Positions 16,491 through 24,283 of a stretch of DNA of 64,000 nt are shown here, piece by piece. Every line of letters starts with the position of its first letter. Position 1 is the stretch's first letter. The stretch comes from Rhizobium leguminosarum bv. trifolii WSM1325. GTDB taxonomy: Bacteria > Pseudomonadota > Alphaproteobacteria > Rhizobiales > Rhizobiaceae. The stretch is from positions 2,666,001 to 2,730,000 of the forward strand of contig CP001622.1 of assembly GCA_000023185.1 (NCBI GenBank). The letters run 5' to 3'. The position numbers and the translations under genes were made by a program. Under the pieces are notes generated by a model. The model saw only the letters and a program-made list of their open reading frames with translations. It was not told the DNA's origin and did not search any database.

Positions 16491-17267
16491 TCAACGGTCG
16501 AAGATGTCCCGCCATTGCTTCTCACCGATCAGGCAGTCGGCGCCCGTCTCGGCGCCGGCTGTTTTCTGCACCGTCGCCGGCGGGGATAGGCCACTGATCT
16601 CCAGCACCAGCTTGCGGCGCACGGCAACGGCGAAATCCTCGATTTTGCGGACCGGCAGCACGAAGGCGCCGGGACCACCGATCACACAATCCGCATAATA
16701 TTTGTCGAGCCCGTTGGGTGCATCGGAGGGCCGCAGCATGATGGCGAGACCATTGATGATCATGCCGGCTTCTACCGCCTTGTCGCGGGCGGGGGTGACG
16801 GGATTGCCGGAATTGTTCGGCCCATCGCCGGAGACATCGATCACCTGGCGCCTGGACTGAAAGGGACTGGAAACGATCATGCTGGCGCCCTGGGCGATCG
16901 CGGTGGAGATCGATGTGCGCCGCTGCGTGGCAATCGGCCGGGCTTCGAGTTTATCGGCAAAAGCGATCGCATCCTCCTCCGTCTCGATCACCTGCCAGTC
17001 GATGACGGAATCCTGAACGACATAGCCAGCCCATTCGAAATAGCTGATGGCGATGCGGCCGGTCAGCCCGTCCTTCACCGCGTCGATGAATTCCTTGTGC
17101 TTGAGCGCTTCGACATAACCCTCGCGCTGGATGCCGATCTCCTCGAAGTCCATCGACCGCGAGGTGTCAACGGCAAGCACGAGGGTCACATCGACCTCGC
17201 TTCCCCCCGCCTGCGCGATGGGCACGAGGCCGGAAAGACCCATAAGCACCGCAAGTGTCGTCAGCAT
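16491..17267 (-). CDS. DUF1194 von Willebrand-like secreted protein
   Basis: The 258-residue protein has a signal peptide (MLTTLAVLMGLSGLVPIAQA). A von Willebrand A-like domain follows with a MIDAS start, LVLAVDTSRSMD, and SQ/GDGPNN motifs (VIDVSGDGPNNSGNPVTPAR). DUF1194 proteins are periplasmic and widespread in rhizobia, with a probable metal-dependent binding role and no known partner. The ATG at 17267 is chosen because it directly opens the signal peptide; a GTG at 17312 in frame would add 15 residues. Its stop codon is only 3 bp from the RIME element. Confidence 0.8.
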   Translation of the reverse strand: MLTTLAVLMGLSGLVPIAQAGGSEVDVTLVLAVDTSRSMDFEEIGIQREGYVEALKHKEFIDAVKDGLTGRIAISYFEWAGYVVQDSVIDWQVIETEEDAIAFADKLEARPIATQRRTSISTAIAQGASMIVSSPFQSRRQVIDVSGDGPNNSGNPVTPARDKAVEAGMIINGLAIMLRPSDAPNGLDKYYADCVIGGPGAFVLPVRKIEDFAVAVRRKLVLEISGLSPPATVQKTAGAETGADCLIGEKQWRDIFDR

Positions 17268-17380
17268 TGGCAATCCAATCCCTGCGCCATCCAAGCGGGA
17301 GAACTCTAACACAGCTTGGCGGACGCTGGACGCTCGCCCGCGCGTGCAGCTTCAATTTTCAGTGATGGAATCGAAAGCCC

Positions 17381-18283
17381 TCAATGCAAGGGAAGCCACA
17401 AGGGGGTCTTCCATGCCTTCAGCGCCTCGAGAAAGACCTGCAATCGGGAGGGCAGGAAGCGGCGTGTGGGATAGACGGCGTGCACGAAAATTTCCTCGGA
17501 CGACCAGTCCGGCAACAGGCGGATGAGTTCGCCTTTTCTGATCTGCTCCTCGCAATAGGTCGAAGGCAGCAGGCCGATGCCGTGCCCGCGATAGGTGAAG
17601 GCGCTTACCGCGTCGAAATCCCGGCTCGATATCGGCCCCGACACATGCAGGCGAACCGATTTGCGACCGCTCACCAGATGCCATTCCGCCTCGCCGTTGC
17701 GGCCATTCAAGAGCACGCACTGATGGTCCTTCAGCTCTTCGGGCTTCAAGGGAAGCACCCTGCCCTTCAGATAGTCCGGTGCGGCGACCAGATAACGCAC
17801 GCTCTTGCCGAGCCGCTGCGCGACGATGGTTGAATCCTTGAGGTCGCCGAAGCGGATGGCGAGATCGATGTTCTCCGCGATCAGATCGAGGAACAGGTTG
17901 GTGACGAAGAGGTCAACCTGGATCTTCGGATAGGTCTTCTGGAAAGCCGAGACGAATTCGTAGAAGACCTCCTGTCCGAAGATGACTGGCACGGAGATCT
18001 TCAGCAGACCTTCCGGTTTTCTCTGTGTCTCGGTGAGCGCGTGCTCGGCGTCGAGAAGATGGGCGAGCGGTTCGCTGCACCTGTCGTAATAGGCCCGGCC
18101 TTGCGCGGTCAGGCTCAGTTTGCGGGTCGTGCGCTGTATAAGCGTCACGCCGAGCTGCTCCTCCAGCGACGTCACCTTCCGGCTGACGGTCGATACCGGC
18201 ATGCCGAGGGAATGGGCAGCACGGCTGAAGCTACCGTACTGCGCCACTTTCACGAAAACCGCGATGTCGTTCAGATCAGCCAT
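17381..18283 (-). CDS. LysR-family transcriptional regulator
   Basis: The ~300-residue protein has a winged helix at its start (ADLNDIAVFVKVAQYGSFSR, then PVSTVSRKVTSLEEQLGVTL) and a full effector domain. Starting at M18283 removes eight poorly conserved residues that precede the helix. It is divergent from the SDR-RidA gene pair, with 193 bp between starts, and is their probable regulator. The effector is unknown. Confidence 0.9.
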   Translation of the reverse strand: MADLNDIAVFVKVAQYGSFSRAAHSLGMPVSTVSRKVTSLEEQLGVTLIQRTTRKLSLTAQGRAYYDRCSEPLAHLLDAEHALTETQRKPEGLLKISVPVIFGQEVFYEFVSAFQKTYPKIQVDLFVTNLFLDLIAENIDLAIRFGDLKDSTIVAQRLGKSVRYLVAAPDYLKGRVLPLKPEELKDHQCVLLNGRNGEAEWHLVSGRKSVRLHVSGPISSRDFDAVSAFTYRGHGIGLLPSTYCEEQIRKGELIRLLPDWSSEEIFVHAVYPTRRFLPSRLQVFLEALKAWKTPLWLPLH

Positions 18284-18476
18284 GTTCTGATTTTTGCATG
18301 GATGCAAAAGAGAATCCAGATATTTCCATCTAATCGAGTAATGGAGTTTTCGCCATATTCACCTTGCGAAAACAAGACAACCCGATGGAGGCGCGTTCGC
18401 AGCAGCCCCATCTCGAGCGACCCCGCCTTTGCAACCGCAAGGCCCGCGTTGCCCGAACCAGATTATGGAGATCAGC

Positions 18477-19202
18477 ATGACTACGAGAAAAACAGTCATC
18501 GTGACGGGCGCCTCCCAGGGTATCGGAGCGGGCCTCGTCAACGCTTTCATCCAGCGCGGCTACAATGTCGTTGCTACCTCGCGCCAGGTCAGCGCCTCGG
18601 AGGCTTTCCAAGCCTCGGACAGACTGGCGCTTGTCGATGGCGACATCGGCGATGCCGAAACCGCAGCGCGGGTGGCAAGGACAGCAATCGACCGGTTCGG
18701 CTCGATCGACGCACTCGTCAACAATGCCGGCATTTTTCTAGCCAAGCCGTTCGTCGAGTTCACCATGGCCGACTTCCAGAAATTGTCCTCGACCAATCTC
18801 GAGGGCTTCATCCATCTGACCCAACTGGTCGTCGGACAGATGCTCGCGCAGAAAACGGGCGGTAGCGTCGTCAGCATCACTACGCCATTGACCGATCATC
18901 CGATCGCCGGCTTCTCTGCTTCAGTCTCGATGATGACAAAGGGCGGCATCAACGCCATCTCCAAGAACCTGGCGATGGAATATGCGAACGAGGGAATTCG
19001 CTTCAACATTGTCGCTCCTGGCGTGGTGGACACGCCGCTGCACAAGGACAATCCGAAGGATTTTCTGAAGACGCTGTCGCCGATGGCAGGCATATCAAAC
19101 GTCGAGGAGATCGTCGACGCAGTCGTCTTCCTCACCGAAGCGCCGCGCGTAACCGGGGAGGTGCTGCACGTCGACGGCGGCGCACATCTGGGCAGATGGT
19201 AG
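18477..19202 (+). CDS. SDR-family protein with Ser replacing catalytic Tyr
   Basis: The 241-residue protein has TGASQGIG (residues 10-17), VNNAGIF (~81-87), S134 in the SIT motif and a C-terminal EVLHVDGGAH. At the catalytic YxxxK site it has S151-MMT-K155: the tyrosine that donates the proton is replaced by serine. Redox activity by the usual SDR mechanism is therefore doubtful. ATG 18477 follows GGAG with a seven-base gap. It overlaps the following RidA gene by 7 bp, so the two are coupled, and both are divergent from a LysR gene. Confidence 0.85.
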   Translation: MTTRKTVIVTGASQGIGAGLVNAFIQRGYNVVATSRQVSASEAFQASDRLALVDGDIGDAETAARVARTAIDRFGSIDALVNNAGIFLAKPFVEFTMADFQKLSSTNLEGFIHLTQLVVGQMLAQKTGGSVVSITTPLTDHPIAGFSASVSMMTKGGINAISKNLAMEYANEGIRFNIVAPGVVDTPLHKDNPKDFLKTLSPMAGISNVEEIVDAVVFLTEAPRVTGEVLHVDGGAHLGRW

Positions 19203-19684
19203 ACCATGCGAAAGCGCAGGCAGCCGGCGCGGAACGACGGCTGCAGGAACTCGGCATCACACTTCCCCCGCCGCCGACGCCCTTTGGGGCCTATGTCGAA
19301 GCGATAAGGACCGGCAACCTGGTCTTCTTCAGCGGGATGCTGCCGGTCGTCGGCCACGAGCCGCGGTATATAGGCCGCGTCGGCGGCGCGCTGACGGCCG
19401 AAGACGGCCGGCAGGCGGCTGAAACGGCAACGCTGAGCGCGCTCGCAGCCGCCAGGGACTATCTCGGCTCGCTGGACAGGGTCGTCAGGGTCGTCAAGCT
19501 CGGCATCTATATCGCGACCGAAGGCGATTTCCGCGACCATCCGAAGGTCGCGGACGGCGCATCCGAAATGCTGCTTGCGGTCTTCGGCGAGGAGAAGCTC
19601 TCCGGCCGCGTCGTGCTCGGCGTCGCTAGCCTGCCTTTAGGTGTGCCGATCGAACTTGAACTTGTCCTTGAGGTCGAGGGCTGA
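19196..19684 (+). CDS. RidA (YjgF/UK114) family protein
   Basis: The 162-residue protein has the RidA pattern: PFGAYVEAIRTGNLVFFSGM (residues ~29-48), a central RVVKLGIYIA strand and a C-terminal GVASLPLGVPIELELVLEV. RidA enzymes hydrolyse reactive 2-aminoacrylate-type enamines or imines in the cytoplasm. The arginine near the C-terminus that binds the substrate carboxylate in classical RidA is not evident (the usual RxxVEV(xx)A segment reads GVASLPLGVPIE), as in several RidA subfamilies. Its start overlaps the SDR stop codon (ATGGTAG), so the two proteins are probably made together. Confidence 0.85.
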   Translation: MVDHAKAQAAGAERRLQELGITLPPPPTPFGAYVEAIRTGNLVFFSGMLPVVGHEPRYIGRVGGALTAEDGRQAAETATLSALAAARDYLGSLDRVVRVVKLGIYIATEGDFRDHPKVADGASEMLLAVFGEEKLSGRVVLGVASLPLGVPIELELVLEVEG

Positions 19685-19723
19685 ATGGGGGCGGTACCGG
19701 CGCGGCATCGTCCGAGGTCCCTT

Positions 19724-19846
19724 ATCCTGAGGCGCGTAGCCCGCAGGGCGAAGCCTCGAAGGACACGCTCCGGCACTGCTCCTTGCATCTACCGACCGCC
19801 GGCGCACCCGCCTCGTCCTTCGAGGCCCCTGCGGGGCGCCTCAGGA
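19724..19846. repeat. Pair of inverted REP-like palindromic repeats
   Basis: One copy runs on the minus strand at 19727-19764 (CTGAGGCGCG ... CTCGAAGGAC) and one on the plus strand at 19815-19846 (GTCCTTCGAGG ... GCCTCAGGAT). The same family occurs at 30617-30649 and 31865-31902, where an insertion sequence has entered it. Confidence 0.8.
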
Positions 19847-19901
19847 TGAGGCTCTCGTGAGCGCGGCCGCGGCCGACCGATAAGCTCAAAGCATCACACC
19901 C

Positions 19902-20441
19902 TCACACCGCCACCAACAGCAGCACATAGGCGATCACGCTCACCATCAGCCCGCGGAACGCGAAGGTGACGCAGCGGTATTTGCTGCGGGCGATAGCAGA
20001 GAGGATGTTGGCGTTTTCGAGATATTGGTCGAAGAGGTAGCGCTCGTCGCGCCGCAGTGCCGCCTCGAAGAACAGGTCGCGATGGTTCTGCCAGGCGCCC
20101 CAGAACAGCGAGGTAGATGTGTCCAAACGGCGCGGCAGCACGACGAGGATCGCCGATAGGATGGAAAAGACCGAGGCGGCGGCAAGCAGGCCCGAGAAGA
20201 GCATGCTCCCTGGTGTCCCGGTCGCGTAACGCGCCAGGCTGAAGACCGCCCTCACCTCGCTGGAACTCACCAGGAAGGCCAGCATAAAAGTAAAGATATA
20301 GGCGGCTTTCTGGTCTGAGATCTTGATCTGATCGTAGAATATGTCGTTGATTTTCTTGATATGGTCAAAATACCCGACACCAATGTCACCTGTCGACGGT
20401 TCGCTTGGCATAAGTTCAGTTGCACTCTCGAATTCGCTCAC
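19902..20441 (-). CDS. DUF5706/Pycsar-effector-like membrane protein
   Basis: The 179-residue protein has a polar N-terminus and a helix with KISDQKAAYIFTFMLAFLV, which matches the DxKA-plus-membrane-segment start of DUF5706. A second membrane segment ends in LPRR, then comes a LFWGAWQNHRDLFFEAALRR loop and a final membrane helix. DUF5706 proteins include PycTM, the membrane effectors of Pycsar phage defence, which act after binding a cyclic pyrimidine nucleotide. The GTG at 20441 follows GGAG; the frame is open to 20486. A class III cyclase lies 4 kb away on the other strand; a functional link is unproven. Confidence 0.6.
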   Translation of the reverse strand: MSEFESATELMPSEPSTGDIGVGYFDHIKKINDIFYDQIKISDQKAAYIFTFMLAFLVSSSEVRAVFSLARYATGTPGSMLFSGLLAAASVFSILSAILVVLPRRLDTSTSLFWGAWQNHRDLFFEAALRRDERYLFDQYLENANILSAIARSKYRCVTFAFRGLMVSVIAYVLLLVAV

Positions 20442-20569
20442 ATGAATACTCCACCCAACAAGTGTTTCCCTGATATTACACTTCACAGAGAATTCAAGAA
20501 CACGTGTGCAATGTGCTTGACTTTTCTTTTCTACATGGACAAAGGGGAAGCGGGAGTTGGGGTTGGGTC

Positions 20570-23500
20570 ATGCTGGGTCGCTGGAAAAACATCTGTCGCG
20601 CCGGGGTGGCGCTTGCGCTTGCCGTGCCGGGCTTTTCGCCGGCCGCGGCTGACCCGGTGCAGCGTGCAACACCGGTGGCCGGTTCCGTCATCGCCCGCAA
20701 GACCGGCGAAGAAGTCCGCTTCATCGACGTGTCGAACTGGCGTGTCGTCGACATCAATCAGGATCTGCTGACCGGCGACGTGCTGCGCACCAACGCCAAC
20801 GGCCAGCTCGCCATCGTCTTTTCCGATCACACCCAGGTTCGCCTCGGCCGCAATTCCTCGTTGCAGGTCAAGAAGATGGCCGCGAGCGGCGACACGACGC
20901 TGGAGCTGCAATCGGGAACGATCTGGGCGCGCGCCGAGCGCGGCGGCCAGGGCCTGACGGTGGAAACGCCGGCCGCCGCGGCCGCAATCCGCGGCACCGA
21001 CTGGACGATGACGGTCGAGGGCAACAAGACTTCGATGATTGTGCTCGAGGGCCGCGTCGCGCTCAGCAACCCGCAGGGCAGCGTCGAGGTGAACGAGGGC
21101 GAAGGGGCTGTGGCGACCATCGGCCAGGCGCCGAGCAAGATCATCAGCGTCAATCCTGACGACCGAGAACAGATGCTCTTCTATCTTGACCTGCGCGACG
21201 GCTTCGACCTGATGCCGACTTCGCCGCTACGGGCCGACCGCATGGCGACCGAACGCCGCCGCCTGTTGGCGCTGCCGCCGGAACGCCGCACGACCGAAGA
21301 CTGGCTGGCACTTGCCGAAGTTCAGAGCGCCTTCGACGGACGCCGGGCTGCAGCGGCAACGCTGACGAATATCCGCGACCGCAAACTGACGGCAGCCCAG
21401 CAGGCGCGCGTCGACCTGATCGACGCCACCATCGCCGGCTCGGAAAAGCGTTATGGCGATGCCGCCAAGCTCTTCCAGAAGGCCCTGCCGCATCTCGACC
21501 CGATACGCCGCAACATGGCGCAATATGGCGGCTATTTCGCCCGCTCGCTGGCCGAGCCTGCCCATGCCGAACAGCCGCCCGCGAATACCACCGGCCCCTA
21601 TGGCGCGATCATGCAGGCCTATACGACAGGCTTCCTAAAAAACCCACACGCAGCGCTCGAGATCATAAAGAAAGCGGAGCAACGCTATCCCGATGATCCG
21701 ACCCTGCCGGCGGTCCGCGCCCAGTTGGCGGAGCTCACCGACGACCGTGAGCAGATGAAGGAAGCGATAGAACGCTCGCTGTCGCTCGACCCTGACCATC
21801 CGATGGCGCTCTCCGCCCGCGCGAGTTACAAGGCGGTCTATCAGAGCGACGTCAACGGCGCGCTTGCCGATCTGAACCGCGCCATCGAACTTGCCCCCGG
21901 CGGTTCAGGCACGCTGAATTCGCTCGGCCTGCTGCAGAGTTCGCGCGATGCTAATGGCGAAGCGGAAAAAGCCTTCAAGGAGGCGATCGAGCTCGATCCG
22001 CAGGACCCCTTGCTGCGCGCGAATCTCGCAATCCTCTATCTCGATCAGGGGCGCATGAAGGAAGCCAAGCACGAGATCGACACGGCAATTGCGCTCGATC
22101 CATCCTTCGATATCGCCCTGCTCGCCCGCGGCCGATACTACCTGCAAACTGGCGAGCGCGATAAGGCGCTGCAAGATTTGCTCGCCGCCAGCACCGCCAA
22201 CCCGGCGCATTCGCAATCACAGCTGATGCTCGCCGCCGCCCATTACGAAAAAGGCGACCGCATTCCTTCCCAGCAGGCGCTCGACAATGCCGACCGGCTC
22301 GACAAGAACGACCCGGTTATCTCGGCCTTCCGCACCGCCGTCGATATCGACGATTACGACGCCGACGGCGCGATCCGCAACGCGCAGGAATTCCTGCGCC
22401 GCTCGCGCGCCCGCGGCGGCGATTACAGCTCGCTCGGCGCCAATGCGAGTGCTGGTTCTACGCTCAACAACGCCTTCCGCCTGCAGGGCCTAGATGCCTG
22501 GGGCCGCTATTACGGCGATGCCGTCTTCGATCCCTTCAGCGGCACCGGTTATATCGATCAAACGATCAAGGGTAGCATCTTTCCTTTCGTCAACGCGACC
22601 AGCTTCAGCGACGACAATATCATCCAAAACCGCGGCAACGCGTCGAGCTACTCATCCTTCATCCAGGGCCTGTTGCTTTCGCCGCACATGCTTTCCGGCC
22701 GCTCGCGCTCGGCAACGCTGTTCGATGTCCCCTTCATCGAAGGCTCGCTCGGCGGCGGCATCAACAGCGTCGACGGCCACACGAGACGCATCGGCGAGGC
22801 CGATATCCAAGGTTATTCGAACGCGACGATCCCAATCAGCTTCTATGGCAACCTGACCTGGGAAGAGCTGGCGCTCGACCGCGACTACCAGGATTTCGGC
22901 GGTGTCCAGACGGATAACAAGCTGCTAAGCGCCAACGGTTATCTGACGGCAACGGTCACACCTGATGATCGCGTGGTAGCCTTCGTCAACCACGGCAAGA
23001 ATGATGGAGCGCTGAGCGCCTTGTCGTCAAACACCGGGTTCATGGAACTCGTGTTCCGTGTCCCTATCCCTCTGCCTCTCTACACGACAGAGGAGACTGT
23101 ACGAGAAAGCACATATGCCGGCATCGGCTGGAGCCACACTTTTGCGTATGAAAACGTGTTGAATGGAGCGCTGCTTTATTCAGGAAGCAAATCGAATACC
23201 AGCAGCGTGCTTGATGTCGACCTGGACCCAGTGTTTATCGGCAGAGGGGTTCCCTTCATCATTCCCTTTGCCAGCGTCACTCAGGAAAGCGAATCCCAAA
23301 CCTATATCGGCGCTTTGAGCCATTCCATAGGTGCCGGGCCTTTGACATTTCGCTACGGCATCGAAGGCGGCTGGATGGATGCCAGCAGCACCGTCGATAC
23401 GACGCTTCTGGGCTTGACGGCGCCCCTCGATCACAATGAGAACACCATCGATATCGGCCGCGGCTATGTCGATGTGCTACATGAGATCACGCCGGATCTT

Positions 23501-24283
23501 AAGGGCGAATACGCCTTGTTTGCCACGCGCCTGGAGGGCGACGGCATCGATATCACCCGGCTGGAGCCGCGCTTCGGCCTCGCCTGGGCGCCGGTTCCAA
23601 ACCACTGGCTGCGTGCTGCCTTCATGCGTCAGAGCTTTGATATTGGGATTCCGACCCTTGCCCCCATCGGCGTTCTCGGGCTGCAAGCCAACCAGTTTTC
23701 CACCAATCCGCGAGGTTACACGGATACGGTCGCCCTGCAGTGGGATGCCGAATGGACCGACCGCTTCTTCACCTCGGTCGAGTACCAGCACCAGGAGCTG
23801 CATGATTTCTCGATCGATTTTCCGCTGATCTCGCTTCCCTCGGATAGCAGCCTGCCGATCTCGCGCGGCAGCATCGATCGGGCTGCCGTCACAGCAAACG
23901 TCGTGCTCGGCCATGGTTTCGGCCTTTCGGCTACCTATGCCTACATGGATTCGGAAAACCGGGATCCACTTGAGCCGATCTATGGCGGCCCTCTTCCCTT
24001 CATACCGCAGAATTCAGGGCAGATTGCGCTGACCTGGGTCAACGAAGCCAAGGTCAAGGCGACGGTCGCCGCCAACTATATCGGCGAGCGCGACGGCGAT
24101 CGGTTCGGCACCAAGCTCGACGATTACTGGAGCCTCGACGCCCACCTGATCTGGGAACCGTTCGACAAGCGCATCGAGCTGGAGGCGGCCGCCTATAACC
24201 TGCTCGACGAGGACTTCGAGATCACCCCCGGTGTGCCCGGCTGGGGCCGCGCCTTCAAGGGCACGCTCAAAGTCCGCTTCTGA
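20570..24283 (+). CDS. FecR-TPR-outer-membrane beta-barrel fusion protein
   Basis: The 1237-residue exported protein has a signal peptide (~residues 1-29). A FecR domain follows at ~38-190 (GTDWTMTVEG, a conserved FecR core), then TPR repeats at ~240-600 (for example GEAEKAFKEAIELDPQDP). A long segment of alternating polar and hydrophobic strands ends in LKVRF, the terminal-Phe signature of outer-membrane barrels. It should span the envelope: barrel in the outer membrane, FecR and TPR in the periplasm. The stop overlaps the start of the CHASE2-cyclase gene by 1 bp (TGATG), so they act together. Confidence 0.85.
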   Translation: MLGRWKNICRAGVALALAVPGFSPAAADPVQRATPVAGSVIARKTGEEVRFIDVSNWRVVDINQDLLTGDVLRTNANGQLAIVFSDHTQVRLGRNSSLQVKKMAASGDTTLELQSGTIWARAERGGQGLTVETPAAAAAIRGTDWTMTVEGNKTSMIVLEGRVALSNPQGSVEVNEGEGAVATIGQAPSKIISVNPDDREQMLFYLDLRDGFDLMPTSPLRADRMATERRRLLALPPERRTTEDWLALAEVQSAFDGRRAAAATLTNIRDRKLTAAQQARVDLIDATIAGSEKRYGDAAKLFQKALPHLDPIRRNMAQYGGYFARSLAEPAHAEQPPANTTGPYGAIMQAYTTGFLKNPHAALEIIKKAEQRYPDDPTLPAVRAQLAELTDDREQMKEAIERSLSLDPDHPMALSARASYKAVYQSDVNGALADLNRAIELAPGGSGTLNSLGLLQSSRDANGEAEKAFKEAIELDPQDPLLRANLAILYLDQGRMKEAKHEIDTAIALDPSFDIALLARGRYYLQTGERDKALQDLLAASTANPAHSQSQLMLAAAHYEKGDRIPSQQALDNADRLDKNDPVISAFRTAVDIDDYDADGAIRNAQEFLRRSRARGGDYSSLGANASAGSTLNNAFRLQGLDAWGRYYGDAVFDPFSGTGYIDQTIKGSIFPFVNATSFSDDNIIQNRGNASSYSSFIQGLLLSPHMLSGRSRSATLFDVPFIEGSLGGGINSVDGHTRRIGEADIQGYSNATIPISFYGNLTWEELALDRDYQDFGGVQTDNKLLSANGYLTATVTPDDRVVAFVNHGKNDGALSALSSNTGFMELVFRVPIPLPLYTTEETVRESTYAGIGWSHTFAYENVLNGALLYSGSKSNTSSVLDVDLDPVFIGRGVPFIIPFASVTQESESQTYIGALSHSIGAGPLTFRYGIEGGWMDASSTVDTTLLGLTAPLDHNENTIDIGRGYVDVLHEITPDLKGEYALFATRLEGDGIDITRLEPRFGLAWAPVPNHWLRAAFMRQSFDIGIPTLAPIGVLGLQANQFSTNPRGYTDTVALQWDAEWTDRFFTSVEYQHQELHDFSIDFPLISLPSDSSLPISRGSIDRAAVTANVVLGHGFGLSATYAYMDSENRDPLEPIYGGPLPFIPQNSGQIALTWVNEAKVKATVAANYIGERDGDRFGTKLDDYWSLDAHLIWEPFDKRIELEAAAYNLLDEDFEITPGVPGWGRAFKGTLKVRF

